The translations under genes were made by a program, and so were the position numbers. The notes beneath the pieces are model-generated. The model searched no databases and had not been told where the DNA came from. It worked only from the letters and a program-made list of their open reading frames with translations. A DNA stretch of 64,000 bases from Chitinophaga sp. (GTDB lineage: Bacteria > Bacteroidota > Bacteroidia > Chitinophagales > Chitinophagaceae). The DNA lies in contig NZ_JAGHZS010000007.1 in NCBI RefSeq assembly GCF_017745275.1, positions 829,216 through 893,215 on the forward strand. The letters are read 5' to 3'. Every line of letters begins with the position of its first letter. The first letter of the stretch is position 1. Shown one piece after another: positions 46,211 to 55,992 of the stretch.

Positions 46211-48673
46211 TTATTTTTTTGTGCCCGCCTGTTCAATAGCGGCCACTCTTTTCGCCAGTTCTTCCAGCTTAGCAGCTAACGCTTTGTTCTCTGCTTTCAC
46301 GGCGTCATTTTCTTTTTGCAGTTGCTGATTTAATTCCTGCACCGCTTTCATGGTGATGGCGAGAGAGCTGTTGGTATCGAAGCGGTCGTGCCCTTTGGTG
46401 GCAAAGTGCCAGTCGGTGCTGTCGGCAATAATACCAATGCGAACATTTTCCTGTTTATCATCCTTATAAATAAACTGTTTGATCTGTACCTGCATCAGCA
46501 AGCTCAAAGCATCTTCGGTAAATGGCTGGATATTTTTCTTCAGGCTGGCAAGGGAGTTTTGCAGGAAGCCGGTAGCATTCAGGTTACCGGAGGCGTCGCG
46601 CTGGGCAATCGTGCTAGCTGCGGTCGTAATAGAGGGCGTATAAGTTTTTACCAGGTATCCCCTACTATCGGTGCTTACCAGCGCGGCGCTGGCAAAGTCT
46701 ACAAATCTGTATCCGACGCTGTCTATCTCCAGGGTCTTTTTATCAGTAGCAGTAGATCCGCCCATTATCCTAACCGGTCTAAACATATTGTTGCTCCTGT
46801 TAAAACCATCAAAAATGGCGTACCCGCCTGTATAACCTATTTCTGCTGCCGGGCTGTTGGCCGGATCCAGGGAACTGGTATACCAGCCTTTAAACCTCCC
46901 CTGTCCATTCCACTCCTGTCCTCCCTGTGAAGTAAGCCGGCTAACGAGTGTAGTACCACCATAATATTTCCAGCTATAGTTTAGCGTGGGCTGTGGTACA
47001 GAAAACCAGGTTGCCCCTGACTCTACCCCAATAGAAAAGTTAGTACTGGTATCTGTAGTTCGTGTATAGAGTAATAACTTGGTACCCGGCCCCGCTGTAT
47101 TTAACGCCGGTGGTGCTACTCCAACTGAATTAAAACTGATAATATTAGATACGGTATCAGAAAGCAATACCAGGCCAGTGGATACCAGCATAAAGTTTTT
47201 GGACAAGGTAAATTGTCCCCCTCCCAGTGCGCCTAGTGAAATATTTCCTTTATCACTCAACAAACTTACATCACCATTTACAGAAGATACTTTTCCTACG
47301 TATCCTACCCGTACGGTATCATTCTTTTCCATAAATGCAATATAGGAGCTATTGGCATTGCCGGTACCGGTACCACGAACCCGGGAGGAGCTGGCCGCGA
47401 TAAATCCATTCGCCATTTCTACAAAACCTCTGCCGCGTGTAATCCTTAATGGTGAGTCAATTAAGTTACCATTTCCATCATGACGATTGATGGCAAGATC
47501 GCTGCCCTCTAATCCCCCAGTTTCTGCGTTATTGCGGGTAAACGACCATCTCCTGTTTTTGATGTCATTTGGATCCAGTGCTCCACCATAAATCTCCAAT
47601 TGCCCGGCACCTGTAGCACCGAAGGTCTTTATTTTTGGGAAAGCTGCCGCACCTGTTACCTGCAGGTCTGCAGTTTTGGTTGTTCCGGCGACCTCCAATA
47701 AGGTGGTCGGTGTAGTGGTGCCAATACCTATATTTCCTGCAGTAGTGATGCGCATACGTTCCGCATAAGCGTTTAATGCAGTCCTATTCCCAAATACCAT
47801 ATGTGCGCCATAGCCCTGACCATCTGCCGTGGATACTACTCCCAAAAAGGCTCCCTGGTAAATACCCGAAGGTATCATCGACTGCATACCGAATCCTGAG
47901 AAACTATTTGTCAAACCCGTTGCATTCGTTACATACACCATACTGCTTTTTGGAGTTGGCAAAGTAGCAGATACTGGCTGATAAGTCATATAGCTGGTAT
48001 CTGTTACCGCTAAACGTACATTTGGAGAAAATGGATAATTGGCATTGATCATTAAATTACCAGTTCTTAAGCCCGATGGAATAGCGGCAATACCACTGGA
48101 TCTTTCTATAGACAGCGCAGAGTTCAGAAACTTACCGGTATTTGAATATCGGAATATGCGAAAATCTGCACCACTGTCGACTGTTCCCTCAACACCCAAT
48201 AGTCCTAATGACCAACGCAGATTTCCTGCAGCGGCGCTTCCATTGTACATATGATAGTGCGCTTCCCCATCCCAGTCACTGCCGGCAGTACTTCTAAGAA
48301 AACGTCCTTCCAGCGCCAGGGCGAGTCCTACTCCATTAATGTTAAAATTACCGGCCTGTAAACTGGTATCATTGCGAATATAACTTTGATTCCCCCAGGT
48401 ACCCAGATCCACTGTATCCTGTCCGGGTATAGCCAACAGGTTCCCCATCGCTTTCAAACGAATACGCTGAAACTCCGTACGCCCGTTCCCTTTATTAAAC
48501 AAAAATCCCGGTACCCCTTTGGTCCGGTTTTCCAGGATTAATTCCGCAGTATCGCAATTGCTGTAAATGCGGACACTATCGGCCCGGATCTGGTATACTT
48601 GCTGTGCTTTGGAAAGAGTGCTCACACAAAGGAGCATCAACAGGACAGATAAATACTTCATGAGGTATGACAT
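46211..48673 (-). CDS. Secreted tail-fibre-domain protein, Peptidase_S74 type
   Basis: An 820-residue exported protein with signal peptide MKYLSVLLMLLCVSTLSKA. The long central region is rich in Gly, Thr, Asn and Ser with repeated beta-strand patterns (GNIGIGTTTPTTLLEV), typical of phage tail-fibre or adhesin shafts. The C-terminal 110 residues, ASLKKNIQPFTEDALSLLMQ onward, match the intramolecular chaperone Peptidase_S74 domain, followed by a coiled coil (QELNQQLQKENDAVKAENKA). Such domains trimerise and then cut themselves off. It is not in a phage cluster; Bacteroidota have many such surface proteins. A terminator follows it. Confidence 0.85.
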   Translation of the reverse strand: MSYLMKYLSVLLMLLCVSTLSKAQQVYQIRADSVRIYSNCDTAELILENRTKGVPGFLFNKGNGRTEFQRIRLKAMGNLLAIPGQDTVDLGTWGNQSYIRNDTSLQAGNFNINGVGLALALEGRFLRSTAGSDWDGEAHYHMYNGSAAAGNLRWSLGLLGVEGTVDSGADFRIFRYSNTGKFLNSALSIERSSGIAAIPSGLRTGNLMINANYPFSPNVRLAVTDTSYMTYQPVSATLPTPKSSMVYVTNATGLTNSFSGFGMQSMIPSGIYQGAFLGVVSTADGQGYGAHMVFGNRTALNAYAERMRITTAGNIGIGTTTPTTLLEVAGTTKTADLQVTGAAAFPKIKTFGATGAGQLEIYGGALDPNDIKNRRWSFTRNNAETGGLEGSDLAINRHDGNGNLIDSPLRITRGRGFVEMANGFIAASSSRVRGTGTGNANSSYIAFMEKNDTVRVGYVGKVSSVNGDVSLLSDKGNISLGALGGGQFTLSKNFMLVSTGLVLLSDTVSNIISFNSVGVAPPALNTAGPGTKLLLYTRTTDTSTNFSIGVESGATWFSVPQPTLNYSWKYYGGTTLVSRLTSQGGQEWNGQGRFKGWYTSSLDPANSPAAEIGYTGGYAIFDGFNRSNNMFRPVRIMGGSTATDKKTLEIDSVGYRFVDFASAALVSTDSRGYLVKTYTPSITTAASTIAQRDASGNLNATGFLQNSLASLKKNIQPFTEDALSLLMQVQIKQFIYKDDKQENVRIGIIADSTDWHFATKGHDRFDTNSSLAITMKAVQELNQQLQKENDAVKAENKALAAKLEELAKRVAAIEQAGTKK

Positions 48674-48974
48674 AGATAATAAGAAGAAATTATGGGTAAC
48701 ACTTTCTCGATTGTATTATTAATACATTTCACAGGAAAGGGCTTTCATTCCCAATGGCCAAGCCTATCAGGATTTTTTGCATGCCAAAAATACATAATAC
48801 CTTTGAAAAATATTAATGTGCGGAAAAACTATTTTTTCTGCATCTTTGCTGGTACCATTCCGTAACGCGGAGTATTAGTGAACAACAACTGACACCAACA
48901 AACCCCCACCAGGTTTATGTAAATACTAACAATGCCGGGCAACCACCGGCACTATGAACTATTAATATTTGACA
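48674..48974. other. Intergenic region of 301 bp between divergent genes
   Basis: AT-rich. It contains a minus-strand -7-like box at 48785-48792 (TATTTTTG, matching TAnnTTTG) about 112 bp before the S74 protein ATG, and a short hairpin at 48933-48951 (TGCCGG and CCGGCA with a 7-nt loop). No reading frame is supported. Confidence 0.45.
48785..48792 (-). promoter_or_regulatory. Candidate -7 box for the S74 protein gene
   Basis: On the minus strand TATTTTTG fits the Bacteroidota -7 consensus TAnnTTTG. No TTTG is visible at the -33 position, so support is weak. Confidence 0.3.
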
Positions 48975-49552
48975 GTGGAAAATTCAGCTACACGTGATGA
49001 GAAAATGTTGCTCTCCTGTATCGCTTCGGGAGATGAACGACCTTCAAACAACTGTTTGAGCAATGGCATCCTTTACTGGCTACACATATTTACCGGGTCA
49101 CACAATCCCGTCCACTTACGGAAGAAATAGTTCAGGACGTATTCCTGAAAATCTGGAACAACCGGGAAACACTGGGCGACATCCGGCATTTCTGGTCCTG
49201 GCTGCTGGTGATTTCCCGCAACCATGCCCTCAACGCCCTGCAACGCAAAGCCCGGGAATATAAACACTGGGAACAATGGGTAAAAGATAACGCCACTGAA
49301 GCCAACAGCATAGATCCTACCCACAGCTTTTACACACTGATTGATGAAGCCATTGATCAATTATCGCCGCGCCAGAAAGAAATTTACCTGCTGCACCGGC
49401 ACGAACGTATGACCTACCAGCAAATTGCCGTCCACCTGAACATTGGCAGGGAGACGGTAAAAACGCACCTGGAGTCGGCTACCAGGGCCATTTCCAAACA
49501 CGTGAAACTACAACTGGCGGTGACAATGACGGCCATTCACTTATTATTATAA
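48975..49552 (+). pseudogene. ECF sigma factor with a frameshift (locus 2)
   Basis: Two frames are needed to read a complete sigma factor. From GTG 48975 the first 22 codons give an N-terminus like MENSATRDEKMLLSCIASGDER, and from 49040 the next frame continues TFKQLFEQWHPLLATHIYRV, then EEIVQDVFLKIW, and region 4 to the stop at 49552. One base is missing after the CGA codon at 49038-49040 (an expected GCC is CC). The downstream frame has a TGA just upstream and no start codon before 49208, so no intact product is readable. Total about 193 residues, normal for the family. It precedes an intact FecR, SusC and SusD. Either a real inactivation or a sequencing error. Confidence 0.85.
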
Positions 49553-49620
49553 TTTTTTTTCGCCCCCCTCCCCCTTTTTGATCCATGACTTTGTCCATCA
49601 TATGGAGAAAGACTATCATT

Positions 49621-50769
49621 ATGGATCAGCAACAGCTGCAGGAACTTTTTGAACGATATTATAACCGGACTGCCACGCCGGAAGAAACGGCTGCGCTGAT
49701 GGCGCTGATAGAGCAAGCCCCCGCAGAAAAAATTGCGGAGCTGATACACGCACAGGGGCTGCAACTGACGGCCCCTGAACCGGTGATTACACCGGATACG
49801 GCCGACCACATCTTACAAAATATTTTAACCGGCAACAGTACACCTGTAAAGCGTTCCACCTGGTGGCCCTATGCCGCTGCCGCCGCCGCGATACTGCTGC
49901 TCATCTTTGGCATCACCTGGCTGATGCGCGAAAAAAATACACCGCCGATAACTAAAGCACCGCTGGCTGATATTGCTCCCGGCAAAGAAAGCGCTACCCT
50001 TACCCTCGGCGACGCTTCTGTAATAACACTGGATACCGCCGCCAACGGCATTCTCAGTAAACAGGGTAACACCGCCGTGCATCTTGTGAACAGACAACTG
50101 ATTTACTCCGGCAGCGCCACCAACACCGCCACCACCTATAATACCATTAGCACCGGGAGGGGAAACCATTACAGCATGGTACTCTCCGACGGTACCAAAG
50201 TATGGCTCAACTCCGCTTCCTCCCTCCGTTTTCCGGTTGGCTTTTCAGGTAAGGAACGATTAGTAACGGTTACGGGAGAAGTATACTTTGAAGTAGCTGC
50301 TGATGCCCAACATCCCTTCCAGGTGCAGCTGCCACGCAAGGGTACTATTACAGTACTGGGGACTCACTTTAATGTACATGCATATGACGATGAAAACGAT
50401 ATCACTACTACCCTGCTGCAAGGCATGGTACGCGTGAATAAAGGCAGCCAGCAACAGCTGCTACAGCCCGGGCAACAGGCTATCATCAACGAACAGGCAG
50501 CAATAGGCTTACGCCAGCAGGTAGATCTGGCGCAGGTGATGGCCTGGAAAGAAGGATACTTCTGGTTCAATGACACCGACATCTACACCCTGATGAAACA
50601 AATTGCCCGGTGGTATGATGTAGAAGTACGCTTCACCGGAACAATCACCAGGGATGGCTTCTCCGGAAAAATATCCCGGAATGTACCGCTATCAAAAGTG
50701 TTGCAAATACTGGAATTAAATGGAATTCACTTCCAGGTAACAGGAAAACAAATTACGGTCATGCCATAA
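49621..50769 (+). CDS. FecR-family anti-sigma factor with DUF4974 (locus 2)
   Basis: A 382-residue membrane regulator. The N-terminal cytoplasmic part is followed by one helix (YAAAAAAILLLIFGITWL, about 87-104), a periplasmic FecR domain with LSDGTKVWLNSASSLRFPVGF and TVTGEVYFEVAAD, and the C-terminal DUF4974 domain. The frame opens at 49585, but the ATG at 49621 directly precedes the family start MDQQQLQELFERYYNR. It follows the frameshifted sigma factor gene by 68 bp. FecR can both inhibit and be required for activation, so its fate without a working sigma factor is unclear. Confidence 0.93.
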   Translation: MDQQQLQELFERYYNRTATPEETAALMALIEQAPAEKIAELIHAQGLQLTAPEPVITPDTADHILQNILTGNSTPVKRSTWWPYAAAAAAILLLIFGITWLMREKNTPPITKAPLADIAPGKESATLTLGDASVITLDTAANGILSKQGNTAVHLVNRQLIYSGSATNTATTYNTISTGRGNHYSMVLSDGTKVWLNSASSLRFPVGFSGKERLVTVTGEVYFEVAADAQHPFQVQLPRKGTITVLGTHFNVHAYDDENDITTTLLQGMVRVNKGSQQQLLQPGQQAIINEQAAIGLRQQVDLAQVMAWKEGYFWFNDTDIYTLMKQIARWYDVEVRFTGTITRDGFSGKISRNVPLSKVLQILELNGIHFQVTGKQITVMP

Positions 50770-50792
50770 ATAGATATCAGCCAAAAAGAAAA

Positions 50793-50819
50793 AGCCGGCA
50801 GTGTTCCCGCACTACCGGC
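50793..50819. other. Hairpin in the SusC leader (locus 2)
   Basis: The sequence GCCGGCAGTG, a 6-nt loop, and CACTACCGGC form a 10-bp stem with one G-T or mismatch pair. It lies 24-50 bp after the FecR stop and about 65 bp before the SusC ATG. There is no U-tract, so it may be a leader structure that tunes SusC expression rather than a terminator. Confidence 0.5.
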
Positions 50820-50885
50820 CGAATTCAGGCAAGTTTAAAACTAGTCGCTTAACTACTTATTATCTCACCTAAACCAAACAAATTT

Positions 50886-53800
50886 ATGCTTTTAGGAGCT
50901 AAGTTCACTCCCGCCTTCCTGAAAAGGCCGGGAATCACCAAAATCGTAATGGCCATGAGGCTTGTCATCGTGATGCAATTGGCGTTCTGTTTACAGATAA
51001 GCGCCAAAACCTATGCACAGAAAATTTCTATCGCCACCACTAACACGCCCTTAAAATCAGTGTTACGGGACATTGAAATACAGAGCGGATACCAATTTTT
51101 CTTTAAGGAAAAATTAGTAAAACAAGCCGGCAACATAGCTGTACATTTTACCAATGCCGATATCAAAACGGCGCTGGACCAATGTCTCCGGCCCAAAGGA
51201 CTCACCTACGATATCATAGATAAAATAGTAGTGATCCGCGAAGCACCCGCTGCACAATCATCTCCTGCTGCACTTGCTGCGCCTTTATCAGAATTAAAGG
51301 GAATGGTGAAAGATGAAAAAGGCATCCCCCTTCCCGGCGCTACGGTACGCATAAAAGGCACCAATAAAGGCGCTTCCACTAATGCCGAAGGAGCCTTTAC
51401 ACTTTCGCTGGCAGACAATAATGTTATCCTCGAAGTATCTTTCGTTGGCTACGAAACCATGGAAGTACCGGTAAACGGGCAATCCACGCTCACCATCGTG
51501 ATGAAACGCCGGGAAATAAAAGGAGATGAAATTGTTGTAGTAGGATATGGTACCCAGAAAAAATCACAGTTGATCGGATCGGTATCTCAGATCAACAGCA
51601 AAGATATTAATAACCGCCCTGTTACTCAATTGTCGCAGGCCCTCACCGGGCAAATGCCGGGAGTAACCGTAGTACAAAATGCCGGTCAACCGGGAGGTAC
51701 GAAGAATAGCAGCATTCAAATCCGCGGCGTTGGTTCCTTCGGCGCCTCCTCCGATGCGTTGGTGTTAGTAGATGGTATTCCTACCGGATCCTTCAATGAT
51801 ATTGATCCTAACGATATTGAAAGTGTTTCCGTGTTGAAAGATGCTTCTTCTGCCGCTATCTATGGCGCCAGAGCTGCCAATGGAGTAATTCTCATCACCA
51901 CTAAAACGGGTAATTCCCAAAAGCTGCGCATCAGCCTGAACAGCTATGTAGGCCAGCAACGAATCACCTCCACACCTAAATTCGTTCATTCATGGGAATA
52001 CGCTACACTGATGAATGAAGCCCAGCCCGGCTCTTATACCGCCGAACAGATTCAGCATTTCAAAGATGGCAGCGACCCGGATAACTATCCCGACGCCAAT
52101 TACCTGGATGCTTCGTTTAAAAAAAATTTCCTGCAAACAGGGCATAACCTGTCGCTCTCCAACGGCAGCAATAAAACACAATACCTTATCTCTGCCGGCT
52201 ACCTCGACCAGGACGGTGTAGTAAAAAATAACAACTACAAAAGATACAACGCCCGTCTGAACCTTGAAACAAAAATCAATGACCGGCTCAAACTCAATAC
52301 CCGCTTCTCCCTGATGCAGTCCAACCGGCAGGAACCCAATACACCCGCCACACTGGACGCTACCGGTATGCAGGATATCATCTCTAACGTGATCCGGTAT
52401 ACGCCAAATTACCCTATTCAAATGAGTAATGGCGACTGGGGCGTAGGAAATGTAAATAAAGGCAACCCGGTGGCCTGGCTCAACAGCGGCGCTTTCTATA
52501 ATATCAGGAATACTGATTTTAATGGTAACCTGCGGCTCGACTGGTATGTGATTTCCGACCTGAAGCTGTCTGTGATTGGTGGGTATACGCAATCCCAGGC
52601 ACAGGAGAAAACATTCCTCGCAACACAACGCATCAATGATAACATTTTCCTGGGACCATCCAATCTTACACAAGCCTCCAACTTCTCCAATTACAAAACC
52701 ATCCAGGTACTGGCAGACTACCACAAACAAATTGCCCGGCATGAAATGACCGTATTGGGAGGTTACTCTTTTGAAGGATCACATTACGAAGACCTGAGCG
52801 GCTCACGCAGCAACCTGCCCAGCAACGACCTCACCGTATTAGGGTTGGGAGATCCAGGCACCCAAACTAATAATAGTTCTGCTACGGAATATGCACTTAA
52901 ATCTTTCTTCGGCAGATTGCAATATAACTTTGGCCGCAAATACCTCGTGGAAGCCAATATGCGTTACGACGGATCTTCCCGTTTTCCTAAAAATGATAAA
53001 TATGCGTTCTTCCCCTCCATCGCTGCGGGATGGCGCATTTCAGAAGAAAACTTTATGAAAGACCGCTTTCACTGGCTCAGCGAATTAAAACTCAAAGCGT
53101 CTTATGGTACACTCGGCAATCAAAACCTCGGTACTAACTATCCTTATCAGAATATCCTGATGACCGGGTATAACTACCCAATCGGTAACGTAGTAGTCCC
53201 GGGTGCAGTAAGAACCACCATCAATGATTCTACAATCCACTGGGAATCTACCCGTACCAAAGACCTGGGGCTGGAAGCTGCTTTCTTCCAACAAAAACTC
53301 GCTGTCAGCATTTCCTACTTCGACCGGTATACCTATGACATCCTGGTAAGCCCCTCTGGCAGCATATCCCAGGTATTGGGCGCCCAGGTAGGACCACAGA
53401 ATTCCGGTAAACTGAAAAATACCGGGTGGGAATTTACGGCTACGCACCGTAACAGCATCGGCCAGTTCAATTACAACGTAGCTGCCAATTTCAGCATCAT
53501 TCAAAATAAAGTACTGGACCTCGGCGTAGGCAATATCCACCAGGCCAATGGCCTTACAGGTAACGGCAGTACGCTGTTTGTTGGCTACCCGATGAACCTT
53601 TACTATGGCTATGAAGCAGACGGATTATTTAAAGATGATGCCGATGTAGCCGCGTGGAAAGCCAATAACAATATGAGTTCCATCGACCCCAATCCCAAGC
53701 CCGGCGATATCCGCTACAAAGATATCAGCGGTCCGGATGGCAAACCAGACGGCAAAGTAACCGCCGACTACGACCGCAAGGTGTTAGGCTCTACTATTCC

Positions 53801-54284
53801 TAAATACACCTACGGCATTGCAATAGGCGGCAGCTATCATGGCTTTGATCTCAATATCCTGTTGCAGGGTGTTACCGGTGTAAATGGCTACCTGAATAAC
53901 TATGCGGGATGGGCCTTCTATCAGAATGGGAATGTGCAGCGCTGGCAGATGGACGAAAGATGGACAGCAGAAAATCCAAATCCGCAAGCTAAATACCCCC
54001 GCCTGGAGCTGATCTCCAACCAGGGAACCCCGAACACATTAACGTCTTCCTATTGGGTGCTGAACGGTTCCTATCTCCGGTTAAAAAACATACAGGTAGG
54101 ATATAGCCTGCCGAAAGACCTGCTCCGTCGCGCCAATATAGAAGGTATACGGGTAAGTTTAAGTGCGGAGAACCTCCATACCTGGAGCCACTACCGCACT
54201 GGCTGGGACCCGGAAGTGAATACCGGTGGTAATTACTACCCTATCCTGGCGAATTATACTGTGGGACTGAATCTTAATTTTTAA
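50886..54284 (+). CDS. SusC/RagA TonB-linked outer-membrane protein (locus 2)
   Basis: A 1,132-residue TonB-dependent oligosaccharide transporter. Signal peptide region MAMRLVIVMQLAFCLQISAKTYAQ follows a 20-residue extension. An STN domain is at about 60-120 (LKSVLRDIEIQSGYQFFFKE), a CarboxypepD_reg-like domain at about 135-210 and a plug with EIVVVGYGTQKKSQLIGSV at about 218. The barrel ends in YTVGLNLNF. The start ATG at 50886 is chosen because no better site precedes the signal. Partner SusD begins after an overlap-free 20 bp. STN presence implies control by a sigma/FecR pair; the paired sigma factor is frameshifted. Confidence 0.94.
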   Translation: MLLGAKFTPAFLKRPGITKIVMAMRLVIVMQLAFCLQISAKTYAQKISIATTNTPLKSVLRDIEIQSGYQFFFKEKLVKQAGNIAVHFTNADIKTALDQCLRPKGLTYDIIDKIVVIREAPAAQSSPAALAAPLSELKGMVKDEKGIPLPGATVRIKGTNKGASTNAEGAFTLSLADNNVILEVSFVGYETMEVPVNGQSTLTIVMKRREIKGDEIVVVGYGTQKKSQLIGSVSQINSKDINNRPVTQLSQALTGQMPGVTVVQNAGQPGGTKNSSIQIRGVGSFGASSDALVLVDGIPTGSFNDIDPNDIESVSVLKDASSAAIYGARAANGVILITTKTGNSQKLRISLNSYVGQQRITSTPKFVHSWEYATLMNEAQPGSYTAEQIQHFKDGSDPDNYPDANYLDASFKKNFLQTGHNLSLSNGSNKTQYLISAGYLDQDGVVKNNNYKRYNARLNLETKINDRLKLNTRFSLMQSNRQEPNTPATLDATGMQDIISNVIRYTPNYPIQMSNGDWGVGNVNKGNPVAWLNSGAFYNIRNTDFNGNLRLDWYVISDLKLSVIGGYTQSQAQEKTFLATQRINDNIFLGPSNLTQASNFSNYKTIQVLADYHKQIARHEMTVLGGYSFEGSHYEDLSGSRSNLPSNDLTVLGLGDPGTQTNNSSATEYALKSFFGRLQYNFGRKYLVEANMRYDGSSRFPKNDKYAFFPSIAAGWRISEENFMKDRFHWLSELKLKASYGTLGNQNLGTNYPYQNILMTGYNYPIGNVVVPGAVRTTINDSTIHWESTRTKDLGLEAAFFQQKLAVSISYFDRYTYDILVSPSGSISQVLGAQVGPQNSGKLKNTGWEFTATHRNSIGQFNYNVAANFSIIQNKVLDLGVGNIHQANGLTGNGSTLFVGYPMNLYYGYEADGLFKDDADVAAWKANNNMSSIDPNPKPGDIRYKDISGPDGKPDGKVTADYDRKVLGSTIPKYTYGIAIGGSYHGFDLNILLQGVTGVNGYLNNYAGWAFYQNGNVQRWQMDERWTAENPNPQAKYPRLELISNQGTPNTLTSSYWVLNGSYLRLKNIQVGYSLPKDLLRRANIEGIRVSLSAENLHTWSHYRTGWDPEVNTGGNYYPILANYTVGLNLNF

Positions 54285-54304
54285 TGCTTGCAACACCTGA
54301 ACAA

Positions 54305-55960
54305 ATGAAGACAACATTTTCTCCGCTATATAAATATCTTTTACTGATAGGCCTGTGTGGCGCCGGCAGCATGTCCTGCCAAAAAGAACTGAACAAATCA
54401 CCGTTGAATAATTACTCCAACGACGCGTTCTGGACCAGTGAACAGAATGCGATGCTGGCACTCACCGGCGTGTATCGCGGCAACATCCAGATGCAGAAAG
54501 CAGCGGAATTCTCCGCCACCGACTGGTGGTCGTATAACGGCCTGCTATTTATAGAACTGGCGACCGACAATGCTTACGACCGCCGCGGCGACAACGCCGG
54601 CACTACCCGCCTGGCAAATGGTACCATGACCGCAGATCTCGGCATCCTCGGCGACTACTGGAATGCCAGTTATATCCGTATTGGCCGCTGCAATTATTTC
54701 CTGGAAAATGTAGGCAAAACACCGGTCAGCGCCGCCAAACTCGCCCGCATGACCGCAGAAGCCCGCTTCCTCCGCGCGTGTACTTATTTTTACATGTCGC
54801 AGTACTGGAAAGATGTGCCATTGGTTACCAAAACCCTTTCCCTGCAGGAAGCCAATACCGTGACAAAAACGCCGAAAGCACAGGTGGTTGACTTTGTGAT
54901 CAGCGAACTGAATGCTGCTATCGCCGACTTACCGCAGTATAAAGATATCCCCGCATCAGAAAGAGGCCGTGCCAGCAAACAGGCAGCAATGGCCTTTCTC
55001 GGGCGACTGCAGTTAGCGGAGAAGAAATATGCAGATGCTGCTGCCACCTATAAAAAAATCGTCGACTTCAACGACAACAACATCGATGCTAATTTCCAGA
55101 GCCTCTTTAACGGCACCAATGAAAGCAGCAAGGAAATTATTTTTGCCACGCAGTACCTGCAGGACCTGGCTCCCAACGCCATGCTGCAGCATATCTATCC
55201 TGCCACCGCCGGTGGATGGCATTTGTATTGCCCACTCGGCAGCCTGGTAGAGTCGTATGATTTCAAAGACGGCACACCATTTTCGTATACTGATCCCCGT
55301 TACAATCCGAATGATATCAGCTCCAATCGTGATCCCCGGCTGAAGTACACGGTGTTATACAACAACCAGCCGTTCAAAACCATTCGCTATGTAACACACC
55401 CGGACAGCACCAAATCACCTGATCAGCTGACTACCACCAAACAGGCCACCCGTACGGGCTTTGGCATGGGTAAATTCAGCTATGAAGGATTTGCCGGCGG
55501 CGACCTGCAAAATTCCGGTATTGATTTGCCGGTTATCCGCTATGCAGAAGTCTTACTCAGCTATCTCGAAGCCAAACTGGAAGCCGGCGATGCCATTGAC
55601 CAGGGACTGCTCGATGCCACCATTAATAAAATAAGAACCCGCCCGGGCGTAAATATGCCGCCTATAACGGTAACGGATATCCCAACATTGCGTACTATAC
55701 TTCGCAAAGAAAGGAGAAATGAACTGGCGCTGGAAGGCATCCGCTACTGGGATTTACTTCGCTGGGGCAATGCCGCACAGGTGTTGAAAGGCGATTTTTA
55801 TGGCGCCGCATTTTCAGGTGCTGTCAACCTGCGCAAAAACAACGGTGCCATTGACCCATACAGCCGCTGGTATGTAACCACCAAGGCTTTCAGAGCAGGC
55901 ACCGACGAAAAATGGCCTGTTCCACAAAGAGAAACGAATATCAATCCAAATCTGAAGTAA
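54305..55960 (+). CDS. SusD/RagB family surface lipoprotein (locus 2)
   Basis: A 551-residue surface lipoprotein with lipobox GSMSC at about 20-24. The SusD fold is recognisable from ARMTAEARFLRACTYFYMSQYW near 155 and RTILRKERRNELALEGIRYWDLLRWGNAAQV near 475. The ATG at 54305 is used because the preceding in-frame ATG at 54284 lies inside the SusC stop codon. The gene is 20 bp after SusC and 33 bp before a sulfatase, so transcription is likely joint. Ligand unknown. Confidence 0.94.
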   Translation: MKTTFSPLYKYLLLIGLCGAGSMSCQKELNKSPLNNYSNDAFWTSEQNAMLALTGVYRGNIQMQKAAEFSATDWWSYNGLLFIELATDNAYDRRGDNAGTTRLANGTMTADLGILGDYWNASYIRIGRCNYFLENVGKTPVSAAKLARMTAEARFLRACTYFYMSQYWKDVPLVTKTLSLQEANTVTKTPKAQVVDFVISELNAAIADLPQYKDIPASERGRASKQAAMAFLGRLQLAEKKYADAAATYKKIVDFNDNNIDANFQSLFNGTNESSKEIIFATQYLQDLAPNAMLQHIYPATAGGWHLYCPLGSLVESYDFKDGTPFSYTDPRYNPNDISSNRDPRLKYTVLYNNQPFKTIRYVTHPDSTKSPDQLTTTKQATRTGFGMGKFSYEGFAGGDLQNSGIDLPVIRYAEVLLSYLEAKLEAGDAIDQGLLDATINKIRTRPGVNMPPITVTDIPTLRTILRKERRNELALEGIRYWDLLRWGNAAQVLKGDFYGAAFSGAVNLRKNNGAIDPYSRWYVTTKAFRAGTDEKWPVPQRETNINPNLK

Positions 55961-55992
55961 CTTGTGACGACAACAATGAAAAAATATAACTG

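Noticed and set aside
46211..48673. Prophage hinted at by a tail-fibre domain
   Set aside because: No capsid, portal, terminase, lysis or integrase gene is nearby; Bacteroidota use the S74 domain in chromosomal surface proteins.
51990..52742. A 250-residue frame opposite the second SusC
   Set aside because: Antisense of the strongly supported SusC gene without any family feature.
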